Source of the DNA: Sesamum alatum
Lineage: Eukaryota > Streptophyta > Magnoliopsida > Lamiales > Pedaliaceae
DNA length: 64,000 nt
Assembly: GCA_034509735.1 (NCBI GenBank)
Contig: JACGWO010000005.1
Location: 11,301,692-11,365,691 of the forward strand
Reading direction: 5' to 3'
Position 1 is the first letter of the stretch, and the number at the start of each line of letters is the position of its first letter. A program made the position numbers and the translations under genes. The notes beneath the pieces were generated by a model that had not been told where the DNA came from, did not search any database, and saw only the letters and a list, made by a program, of their open reading frames with translations. Positions 46,965-57,862 of the stretch are shown piece after piece.

Positions 46965-48369
46965 ATGGCCTGAAATATTTCAGTCTATCATGCCCAAGCA
47001 AATGTCCAATGTACAGTATTGTTTATGCACGAATCATCCATTCATTTTATTTTCTGATGTCAATGCATATGCTTAACTTTTGAGGTTAAATACTAATCTC
47101 ATGCTTCTTACTTAAGAATCATATACAATTCGGGAGTGATATTTATGATGTCTTCTGTACATTTATTGACAATTGTACAGCATTTATAGCTACTCAGCTA
47201 CAACTGTTTTAAATTATGACCTTAAGTGGAGCAACAATTATAATAGGTCTATATGAAACACCTTTTTAAGTTTTCATTTATCTTTTGTTTTACTATCAGA
47301 CGATTTTCATTTTGTTTTCTTTTACCAGTTACTATCAAACTACTTCCGTTTTATTTTATTTTTTCATTTTCTTTTTCGAGCTTACCAAGATTGAGTGTTG
47401 GTAATTTGACTAATAAATGTGATTTATGAAGCCATAAGATTGAGATATGAATGTGCTCTAGCGTTATGTGATGTTGCTTTGATTAAATGTGGAGTAGTTG
47501 AGGCCTAATTCCATGCATTTTGAATTGCTTTGAAGGAGGGTTAGAATGTCTTTGCTTCAACTAAATCTTGGGAATTCTTGTGAAATCATATTTGTTTGCT
47601 AAAATCCTACCTGATTTATCCTTATACGCCTAACATGGGACATGTACTTTTTGAAAAAATCAAAGGCCCTTCCCCTTGAAAAAGAAGGAAACTTAAATCT
47701 ACTCTGCTGGTTTGGGTCACTTAGTAACTGGGTACCTTCATCACAAATGTTGTTATTCACATAAAACGGTGACCCGAGCTATGAGTATGCAAAGCACTTT
47801 GGGTGAAACGTGTTTTGGTTGAGTAACCGGGTGCCTTCACCACAAGTGTTGTCATTCGCGTCAAAAGGCCAAAATACGACGTTTTTTGGTTAAGTAACCG
47901 GGTGCCTTCACCACAAGTGTTGTCATTCGTGTCAAAAGACCGAAATACGGCCTAAAGAATGCAAGTCACGGGCAAAAACAGAGAAAGAAAAAAGGAAAAT
48001 AAAAGCCGTGACAGAACAGAAGGGGAAGCAAAAAGAAAAGATCATTAGTGGCCAAAGAAAAGAAAGGAAAGCAAAAGCGTCCCAACTTAGGTAATAAGGA
48101 GATAAAGGGTATTGTGTTAGCAACGAGAATGATAACATTTAGAAGCCTATAGATTTTGTGGAAGCTTGATGGTTCTACTCTCTACTTGGCAAAACAAAGT
48201 GTTGTGATGTGATTGGCCTCTTACCCTCGTTATGATGAGTTAGCATTTGCATAACGTATTGCAGCATTTGTGTTTTGTGATTATGTGCACATAGATTACT
48301 TTTGTTATTACGAATTACTAGCACAATGTGATTTTTGCATTGCCTAAGTCGTCGGACATTCCTAAGTCT
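46965..48369. other. Non-coding stretch with gypsy-like 3' debris
   Basis: AT-rich to about 47650, then the tandem units at 47715-47952, then an A/G-rich stretch (47960-48080). No exon found. Confidence 0.4.
47715..47952. repeat. Diverged tandem repeat, about 70-bp units
   Basis: Three copies of a unit containing GTAACCGGGTGCCTTCACCA, AAGTGTTGTCATTCG and GTCAAAAG. Units 2 (about 47815-47885) and 3 (about 47886-47952) are nearly identical, and unit 1 (47715-47775) is more worn and separated by about 40 bp. Confidence 0.8.
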
Positions 48370-48560
48370 GAGACTTTTGCTTGAGGACAAGCAAAGGTGT
48401 AAGTTTGGGGGAGTGTGATAAGCTTTCTTTTTACGTATTTATAATAGGAAAATATTTGTATATCGTTTTGTCGGGGAGGAAATAACAACAGTTCGTTCTT
48501 TCTTGTTCTATTGAAAATTGTCACATTTCTTGGTGGCTATCTGAAAATTTATCTGTGTAA
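48370..48560 (+). mobile_element. Gypsy-type 3' end: polypurine tract and start of an LTR
   Basis: TTGAGGACAAGCAAAGG, then AGTTTGGGGGAG at about 48404-48415, then TGTGATAAGC. The wording (lagging ...GGACAAGCAAAGG...TTTGGGGG-TG...GATAA) is a common 3' end of plant Ty3/gypsy elements: purine tract then LTR start. No coding domain or second LTR is seen, so the extent is unknown. Confidence 0.5.
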
Positions 48561-50888
48561 AAACCTGTACTTTGGATATGCATTGCCTTATCTGACTACT
48601 ATTTTTGGTTGCCTTATCATTTCAGTAACAAGTCTTATGTCACTATTCTCTCCCACATTATTTATATATTTAAAAACTAGTTGAGTTTATCTTATTTTAC
48701 TGCAATCTCCCTTGGAGAAATGGTTATTTGGTAGCCTTGTTCTGATTCTATTTGGAAATGAAGGTTGCATATGAGAATCTTATCTGTGATAGCTGTAATT
48801 CGCCCGTTGTTCCACGCCATGGTAGATCTGTACTCAAGCATAATGTTAACTAGCATTCAAGATTTTTTTTGGAAATGTACCAAACCCCTACTCCATCTGC
48901 ATTTTTGAAACAATTTGATTAGATATGATCAGATTATTATTCATCCTGTTGACGACAGACTTATGATTGTAAAAAGGAACAAGAAGACTGTGAGGCTTTT
49001 AAGGTACGGAAATTTTCTGCACGGAGGTTCTGTTAATTATTTTGAAGGCCTCATGGTATGTTCTCTTGTTTTCATCTTCCTACTCATTTAGTGTACATGT
49101 TTTGTATTAATGGGGAACATCAATTTTGGAGACAATTAGTTGAAAACAGAAGTTGTGAGTTCCTTGGACTATTTATCCGAGGGTTCACTACAATGTAATC
49201 GTTCAAAGATAGGCCTTTCGCACTTTGTTGAGTTGTACCATTATTATTTAATCAATTGAAGTTGCATTGCACGCTGATGTTATAGTGTTACACGATATGC
49301 CCTGCTATCTTTCTTGCAGCAAGAGCAGTAAAAAGGTTCACTAGACAGTGTAGCCCCTCAGTGCCCTTATCATTCCTCATGCCTGGGCCCTGGACTGGAG
49401 TTGCAGTTGAAATAGGCTTTTTCGGCTACATTTTCTATGCAGTGCCAGAGCCTTTATATGTAACATGTAATTCTATTTTTGGGTGACTTAAGTGTTTAAA
49501 GTTGGCCCTAGAATATCAGAATCACTAGTTGCTTGAATTTAACAAGCAGTTTACTATCACAACAAATAAAAGGACCGTTCTCATGCAATATTATGTTTGC
49601 TGCTTGAGCTCTTTTCAACAAGGCAATGATTTTGGATAAACTAAGCTAATCTTATCGATGATCGTCGATTTTCCTGTTTCTGTTTCAACCCTACATGACA
49701 ATTTCTTTTGTTGCAGGCTGGCCCCTTAGGAAGAATATGCCAAGGAACTGCTGCTGCTGCTGGGGAAAGAGAGTTGTAGTGTAGAAGCTGTTGTAGTGCA
49801 AACAGTGCCAGGTTTGCATATGCAGATGTTGTAGCTGTTTGGTGATCTCTGTAACTTCAAAGGTTGTAGGTGCAGGCCAAGCCCACTCTCCCGGCTGAAC
49901 TGATCTTTAAAGTGGTCTGTTAATGAAGTCCCATAGCAAGAGGACCTTTCACAGTCCACACTGACTTTCCCCTTAGTCTGGAATTTATTTAGCCCACATG
50001 TCAATTATACCCCACATATGTCTATATGAGGGCTTCTTGTCTGTAGGTGTGCATGCTTGGTTCCGTGATACTTTAACTGTGGATGTCACCTGCCAAAGAA
50101 ACCTCCTTAGGTGTTGCTCAATTCCGTATCACTCCCAATAAAAGTTCATGGCTGAGAGGACTGACCCGTCCTGCAGAGCTAGAGCTCCATGACTGTATCG
50201 AATTTATCGCAGCTGTGGCTGGCAATCTCCCTTGGTAAGTTTAGATTTTGCCACATTTTAAATATTTAATGATTAGATTTGATTGTTACTAGGCACTCCA
50301 TTTAGATCTCCGATGAATGTGTCCTAATTATTCTTAGTTTAAGCTGTCTTTTCCGGTCCTATTTTTGACGTATCATACTTGAGCCAATGGGCTTACAGTC
50401 TGATGCCAAAATCACAGACAGAAATTGTGAGATCATTTCGTCTTGGGATATTTACATGGGTAATTTACATTTCCTTGCATGTTTGCATGTTTCCTTGATA
50501 GATGAGTAAGTGATTTAGGTCATTATGTTGTTTTCTACTGATGTGTTGAGGAGGGAACTTATGTTATTTGGCGATATGATTCTCTATGATTCTCTTACTT
50601 TCTTTGCTCATATATATATATATATATATATATTAATAGTATTTATCAAGGCTCTGTCAATAAACTTTTGGTCAAGTTTAAATTAAATAGTTTCGATTAG
50701 TTATTTCATCCTCTCTTTAATTTAATTGTGGTGATTTAATATAACCAGCTAAGCATGATAACATTTCATTTAATTTTTTCAATAATTTTAGAGTTAACAT
50801 TTCTATTTATTATGTCATGTTGGTTATAGGAATTTAAAATAATAAATAAATATTTAGTTGTAAATAATTGAATAATCTTATATGGTAT
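48561..50888. other. Non-coding stretch
   Basis: No exon of a known family recognised. Holds an AT microsatellite at 50611-50633. The words GACTGACCCGTCCT and CAGAGCTAGAGCTCCATGAC (about 50158-50195) recur at 51147-51184. Confidence 0.35.
50611..50633. repeat. AT dinucleotide microsatellite
   Basis: About 11 TA units. Confidence 0.9.
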
Positions 50889-50996
50889 ACATTTTTTGAA
50901 TTGGTCTTAAAATTGTTGTTTATATGATAATATAGATTTCAATACATTTTTTGAATTGGTCTTAAAAGTGTTGTTTATATGTTAATATAGATTTCA
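50889..50996. repeat. 55-bp tandem duplication
   Basis: ACATTTTTTGAATTGGTCTT with GTTGTTTATATG and ATATAGATTTCA starts at 50889 and again at 50944. A partial third copy is near 51303-51335. Confidence 0.85.
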
Positions 50997-51848
50997 AAGA
51001 TTTTTCAAAATAAACTTTGTGTGTGTTTTTCATGTTTTGAAGCATATTTTATTTGAATGAAAATAATTAGAGACAATAGTTACTTTAATTTAGAGACAAC
51101 ACAGGCATATATAATCATTTATAGATCATGCTTTTAATTTAAATGCATACTGACCCGTCCTACAGAGCTAGAGCTCCATGACTGCATCCAATTTCTCTTT
51201 AATTAACATTTCATTTAATTTTTTCAATAATTTTGGAGTTAACATTTCTATTTATTAATATGTTTATAAAAAATGTTTTATATGATCTCATGTTGATGAA
51301 TTTAAAAGTGTTGTTTATATGATAATATAGATTTCTTTAATGCTAGAATTTAAAGCAATATATATATAATAATTAACAAATAATTTAAAAATTGCTGCAT
51401 ATCGTAGTTTAAGAAATTTAAATTTATTTATTGTCTCAAATATTTTTTGCATTATTTTATATTGCAGAACTCCAGCATTTTAAAGTATAAATTATGCCCA
51501 TATTGTTTATTTAAAAATTTAAAAATTGTAGCATATGGCATGAAACGTGAATATAATGTTTACTTTACATTTTTTAAACTTATTTATTGTCTCAAATAAC
51601 TTTTTGCATTTTTTTTAATTTCATACACTGTAAATAAATATGATTTTATATGAATACCTATTATAAATTGAAGTTACTATTATGTCATATAAGTACATGT
51701 GTATAAATTAAAGTATATAAACTTTAAATCATGCTTTGAATTTAATTTTATTTATGAATAAACACTATGTGCTTGTGCTTTTAATGTTAATTATAATAAA
51801 ATTTAAAGTGTTGCAATTGTTAAAGTTACATGCCATTTGCGTTGCTTA

Positions 51849-51890
51849 TCTATACTAATATGAAAAAAAAAAAAGCTCTCTATAGTCATA
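51849..51890 (+). mobile_element. Helitron-like 5' end (candidate)
   Basis: After an A at 51848 comes TCTATACTAATATGAAAAA followed by AGCTCTCTATAG, resembling the TC-start termini of plant Helitrons, which insert between A and T. No matching CTRR hairpin end was identified with confidence. Confidence 0.3.
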
Positions 51891-51899
51891 AACAAAGGT

Positions 51900-52560
51900 T
51901 CGCGGTCAAAAATTAAATCAAAAAGATAAATATTATGTCCACAAAAATTAAATCAAAAAAATAAATATTATGTCCATTCTTATTTCTTATTTCTTATTTC
52001 TTATTTCTAGACACACTAATGTTTATTTATGTGCATATAACATCATACTTTTTTATAGGGTTGCATCCGTTAAATTACACTAACACCGTTAACTTTTGAG
52101 TATTGACTACGCCCTTATTTCTTACAACTATTTAATCTATGTTAGATTAGATAAATTTCAACCGTTGGATGTGATCAACTAGTTGTAGCTATTAGATTTT
52201 AAATTTTAAGAATCAACTTTAAAAATTTAAAAATTATATTTAAATAATATAAAATAAATATATTATGATAATTATAAGCATAGGATCATAAATTTTGGTT
52301 ATAGGAATTTAAAATAATAAATAAATTGGTGTTAAATTATACATAATATAAATGTGAAATAAATCATGCTCTTTAATGTTATTTAATGTTATAATTAAAT
52401 AATGTTAAACTTTTAATAAGTAACAATAAAACTTATTTTATTTTTTAAATGCCGTTTCGCCCATATCGCCCCTTCTCATTCTCTGAAAAACTGATAAAAT
52501 CTTATTTAAAATTCAAGTATTTATAATTTAACCATTAATATTTTATACAAATATTTGTTT
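51900..52560. repeat. Extra direct copy of the AT-rich repeat
   Basis: About 52020-52310 matches 52690-53010 in the same orientation (for example GCATATAACATCATACTTTT, TTAAATTACACTA, CGTTGGATGTGATCAACTA). Diverged and non-coding. Confidence 0.65.
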
Positions 52561-53550
52561 TTTTATGATTTTTTATTTATAAAATTATTAAAGTTAAATG
52601 CTATTTGTGTTGCTTAAACAAAGGTTAGCAGTCATAAATTAAATCAAAAAGTTCTAAAATAAATATTATGTATCTTATTTATTTAAAAATAATTTTTATT
52701 TTGTGCATATAACATCATACTTTTTATAGAGTAAAATACAAAAATTAGTTTTCTCACCCTTGTCGGTTAAATTACACTAGCTCCGTTAACCTTTGAGTAT
52801 TGAATGAACTCTTATGCCCTTACTTTCTGTAATATAACCATTTAATCTATGTTGGACAAATTTCGACCATTGGATGTGATCAACTATTTATAGCTAAATT
52901 TTAAATTTTAAGAATCAATTGTCCATATTTTAAGCCTTTAAAATTAAAATATTATATTTAAATAATATAAAATAAATAAATTATAATAATTATAAGCATT
53001 GGATCGTAAATTTTTTAAGATCAAAAGTCCATATTAAAAAAAATAATGAATTTTATTTATAGATACTTTTTACTAATAGTGTATTACAACATTTGTAAAT
53101 AATAAGATTGTTAATAATATATAATATTATAAATAAATAACAATAAAACTTATTTTATTTTTAAGTAATTATTAAATATTGTTATTGTTATTATTATTAT
53201 TATTTATTTAAAGTCTTTCAATTGTTAAAGTTAAATGCCAGTTCGCCTATATCACTAGAATTGAAGTGACTATGCTTGTACAGTATGTAAAATACTTATA
53301 GTAATATTATAATGTTATCGCCTATAGTAATATTGTATATACACATATATACATCATAAATATTAATAATATAAAATAAATAAATTATGATATATACTAT
53401 ATAAAATAGTAAATCATATCTGCTTACCCTTTCTCCTCGTCGCCCATATCGCCCCTCCTCTTAGCAATGGCAAAAAATTAATAAAATCTTATTTAAAATT
53501 TAAGTATTTATAATTTAACAATTAATATTTTATACAAATATTTATTTTTT
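52560..53550. repeat. AT-rich repeat, right arm of the inverted pair
   Basis: Reverse complement of about 41380-42190, with an extra insert around 53255-53425. Abuts the truncated LTR at 53551. Confidence 0.75.
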
Positions 53551-54958
53551 CAAAAAGGAATAAGTCAACTATATCAATCAAGACCATCCATTTTCGGAAA
53601 AGTCCAACTTCTCTTAATTCCAAAAGTGGAATTAATATATCTCTTGGGTCAAGATTTAATAGAGCTGGTTTTATCGTAATTCAATTACGAAAAGCCCTAG
53701 AAATAAGTCTAATTTAATTTCAGTTCCAATTAAATAATACCCATGAATCTTTTAATCCAATTAGAAGATCCAAACCCTTAATCTCTATTTAATTGATAAA
53801 TCTCATCTATCAATTAATCGAGGGCCCGATACAATATCGTTCCGTTCATCCAATGGACTATCCCATAAATAATTCAATTATTTATCATCTTCTAAAATTG
53901 ATTCCAAGTCAATTCCTTCACCTCCTCAGTGATTTGTGTATGACCCTTTAGGTTCACCTTCAGCTAGACTTGAGCCCATGTCAAACAGAAGCCCATTACC
54001 ATGGGTGACCGTCTAGCAATGGATCCATGGCACTAGAGACTAGGTGACTGTTGGCGTGAACATTTATGTACCGATTTCATACGGGTACGGTCCTTCCATC
54101 TACTGTATCCCGGCCTTAGTCTAGGGTATGGAATTGGGCGTCGGTTCCTATCCTTGACTAGGAAACTATGCTTAATACTGAAACTACGCAGGCCTCATTG
54201 CATCGACGCAGGGAACGATTTCCTGCTCAATCAACCACTATGGCCACAGCTTTAAGCAGCATCAACGTGTCTCCGAGAGCATAAGAGATATCTCTGTCAC
54301 ATACTGACAGGGACGGATCCTCTTCTTGAAACCCACCGTCCTCACTACATATTCTAACTGCACTGTACAAGGCTTATAATGACCATCTTACAAAATGATC
54401 ACCTCTCATTAGATCCAAGATACAGCCATCGTATGCACGTGACTGTCGTGGTTCCTCAAGTCCGAGGACTACTCCCATACTATCGGAACTGGGGAGCTCC
54501 AATCATACTAACCAATGCTTCCATATGATGATCCCCGCGAGTCAGTTCAATCGGCTCGATCCCAGTCGACCAACCCACTAAGATCGTATAGGCGTCCCAC
54601 TCTTGTCATCGATGAAACACGACACTCATCCAATGAATACAACGCTTAGTGCAAGTCTCCATAGGACTCTCGTGCCCAGTCTCAAGGTCCTCGACTTGAA
54701 ACGTTTCAGACCCAACCCTCATCAGTTGGTTTCATAACTGTCATCTAATGCGCGGCCCAACTGCATAGGTCTAATTGTCTGTGGGCATATGTTGTGACGT
54801 TAAAGTATCTCATTAACATAATCGGTAAGAACAACAGACACATGTGCCAATCACGAACACTTACCATGTTCATCAATACAAAGTTACTTTTAATAAATAT
54901 TGTTGAATAGTTCCCAAAACCGCCAATCCAATTGGCTTTCTGGTCACCTATTCCAACA
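53551..54958 (-). repeat. Truncated, diverged LTR of the long-LTR copia family
   Basis: A minus-oriented LTR whose right end GGTCACCTATTCCAACA (to 54958) is the family 5' terminus. It covers about 1.4 of 2.2 kb; the 3' end of the LTR is lost at the junction with the AT-rich repeat. Identity with element B is visibly lower (about 85 percent) than between A and B, so this is an older copy. Confidence 0.85.
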
Positions 54959-55900
54959 TAATGTGGATGACATCTTGCACATTAGGAATGATGCTAAGAT
55001 GTTGGGTACCACTAAAGCTTGGTTGTCAACTTAAATTTCCATGAAGGATATGGGCGAAGCGTCCTACATCCTTGGCATCAAGATCTATAGGGATAGATCT
55101 AGAAGGATGTTAGGGATGACCCAGTCCTCGTATATTAAGAAAGTCTAGAAGAAATTCAAGATGGAGAACTCAAAACGAGGATTCCTTCTATGAGGCATGG
55201 AATTAAGCTGTCCAAGAAGCAGTCTCTTAAGACTGATAAGGAGCTTAAGCGGATGTTGGACATCCCTTATGCCTCAGCCGTATGAAGCATTCAGTATGTT
55301 GTCCAGTGCACTAGACTTGATGTGGCTTTCGCTTTGAGCGTGACAAGTCGATATCAGGCGTGTGCCAGGGAAGCACACTTGACTGTGGTAAAAACCATCC
55401 TTAAGTACCTGAAAAGGACTAAGGACATGTTCTTGATCTACGGTGGTGGAGAATTAATACTGGAAGGCTACAATGACACTAGCTTCCAGTCAGATGACGA
55501 CGACGATGCCAAGCCCGCTCTGGTTTCGTGTTCAGACTTAATGGTGGTGTGGTTGCTTGGAAGAGTTCCAAGCAGGCTACCATGGCGGACTCCACCACAG
55601 ATTCTGAATATATCGCAACTTCGAAACCTGCTAAGGAGGCGGTTTGGATGAAGAACTACATCCAAAAGTTGGGTGTAGTGCCTAGCATTATTGAGCCAGT
55701 GGTTATCTTCTGCGATAACAATGGGCCGATAGCACAAGCAAAAGAACCGAGATCTCATCATCGATCCAAGCATATTCTTAGACGCTACCATTTGCTCAGA
55801 GATATGGTTAGCAGAGGTGACGTTCGGCTGGACTGAGTCAACTCAACAGAAAACATAACAGATCCACTTACTAAGCCGATGTCACAAATTACCCATACTC
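54959..55900 (+). pseudogene. Reverse transcriptase/RNase H remnant of element E
   Basis: Contains MKDMGEASYILGIKIYRD-like wording with stops, FALSVTSRYQACAREAH (frame 55322-55651) and the RNase H part VAWKSSKQATMADSTTDSEY, AKEAVWMKNYIQKLGVVP, DNNGPIAQAKEPRSHHRSKH in frame 55528-55836. A frameshift near 55515 separates the two. Unlike A and B, the KEAVWMK and HHRSKHILRRYHLLR stretches keep the original frame. Confidence 0.87.
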
Positions 55901-55959
55901 AGCATGGATAAGATGGGTTTGACGTCGATGGGTGATTGGCTTTAGGTGAAATGGGAGAT

Positions 55960-57862
55960 TGTTATAATAGGTTACCAGAAAGCCAATTAGTTTGACATTT
56001 TGTAATCTATTTGACAACTCGATGTATTGTAATATTATGTATTGAATAAAATGAGTATTCATTACCATTTGGTATTGTCTTCATTATGTTCATTCTCATA
56101 TCTTAAATGTCTTTTCACATATATCACAACAAATCCCAAGACTACATTAACAACTCATGCAGTTGGGGCATGCATTAGATGGTGGTTGTGAAACCAACTG
56201 ATAAATGGTTGGGTGTGAAATATTTCAAGTCGAAAACCTCGAGACAAGGCATCAAGAGTCCTATTGAGACTTACATTAAGAGTCGTATTAATTGGATGAG
56301 TGTCGTGTTTCATAGGCGACAGGCGTGGGACGCCTATACGATATTAGTGGGTTGGTCAACTAGGGTCGAGCCGACTGAGTTGACTCGCGGGAATCATCAT
56401 ATGAAAGCCTTGGAACCTGGTCGGTATGATTAGATTTCCCCAGTTCCAATAGTATAGGAGTATTCCTCAAACTTAGGGAACTACGGTAGTCACGTGCACA
56501 CAATGGTTGTATCTTGGAGCTGGCGAGAGTGATCATGTTGCAGACATGTTCATTATAAGCCTTGTCCAGTACATTCAGAGTGTGTAGCGAGGACGGTGGG
56601 TTTCAAGAAGAGTATCCGTCCCCTGTCAGTATGTGACAGAGGTATCTCCTATGCACTTCGACACACGTTGCATGAATCTGTGGCCACAGTGGTTGATCGA
56701 GCATGAAATGGTTTCTTGCGTCGATGCAATGATGCATGCGTAGTCTTGAGTATTAAGCATAGACGCCTAGTCAAGGATAAGAACCGACACCCAATTTCAT
56801 ACCCTAGACTAAGGCTAGGAGACAGTAGACGGAAGGTCCGTACCCGTACAAAATCGGTGCCTAGATGTTCATGCCAACATTCACCTACTCTCTAGTGCCA
56901 TGGACCATTGCTAGACGGTCACCTATGGTGACGGGCTTCTATTGGACACGAGCCGAAATCTAGTTGAGGGTGAACCTAAAGGGTCACACACAAATCACTG
57001 AGGAGGTGAAGGAATTGACTTGGAGTCAATTTCAGAGGTTAATAAGTATTGGATTACTTATAGGATTGTCCATTGGATGGACGGGCCGATATTGTATCGG
57101 GCCCTCGATTTATCGGTAAATGTGATTTATCAATTAAGTAGAGATTTAAAGTTTGGATCTTTTAATTAGACTAAAAGATTAATGGAAATTATTTAATTGA
57201 CCTTGAATTAAATAGAATTTATTTCTTGGGCTTTATGTAATTGAATTACAATAAAATTCGATCCATTAAATATTGGCCCAAGAGAGATGATAATTCTACT
57301 TTTGGAATTAGAAGAAGTTGGGCTTCTTCTAAAACAAGGAGGCCGATTTTTGCTTCTTGTGGAAGCATAAAAATCGGCCCCTTTAGACCTTTAATGACTA
57401 TTTGACTTGTCTCTTTTGGAAAAAAGACAAATCAATTCCAGTCAAGCCTCTTTCACTTGGTACAATTAAATCATATATTGTAAAATGGTAGGCTTCATTG
57501 AAGATTAATGAGGATTGATTAGAATGTATCTAGACATCCTTGGATGGACCTAGACACATTCCAATAATCACATTAATGATGTATATATGTGTATATACAA
57601 TTATCAAAATGAAAGAGATTCATAATTCATCTTTTTCTAGGAAAAAGACGAAAACACTTTCATCTCTCTCCACATTTCCGGCCCCTTCTCTACTTTCATA
57701 TCTCTCTTTATTGCTTCATTGATCTAGGATCAGTTGAAGAGCAAACAAAGATTAAGATGCAACACTAATTAGATAGTGTGATCCCTTCTTCAATCTCATC
57801 TTCTAGGTCCATTTTTCTCTAGCAAAAAAAACGTGACTTCTTCTGGTGTGGTGTGGACTACA
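55960..57862 (+). repeat. 3' LTR of element E, interrupted by D
   Basis: Starts TGTTATAATAGGTTACC. Clearly family LTR but diverged (many single-base changes and small indels against 37248-39470). It ends at GTGTGGACTACA, where the LTR of element D begins; the rest must lie beyond the right edge. Confidence 0.85.

Larger units (their letters stand above)
54959..57862 (+). mobile_element. Partial copia element E: pol 3' half and 3' LTR
   Basis: Begins exactly after the LTR terminus at 54958 with the reverse-transcriptase active-site region (VDDILH, then NDAKMLGTTKAWLST) and runs through RNase H, the purine tract (AAATGGGAGAT) and an LTR from 55960. Element D is inserted in that LTR at 57863. 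The 5' half of E is not in the window. Confidence 0.85.
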
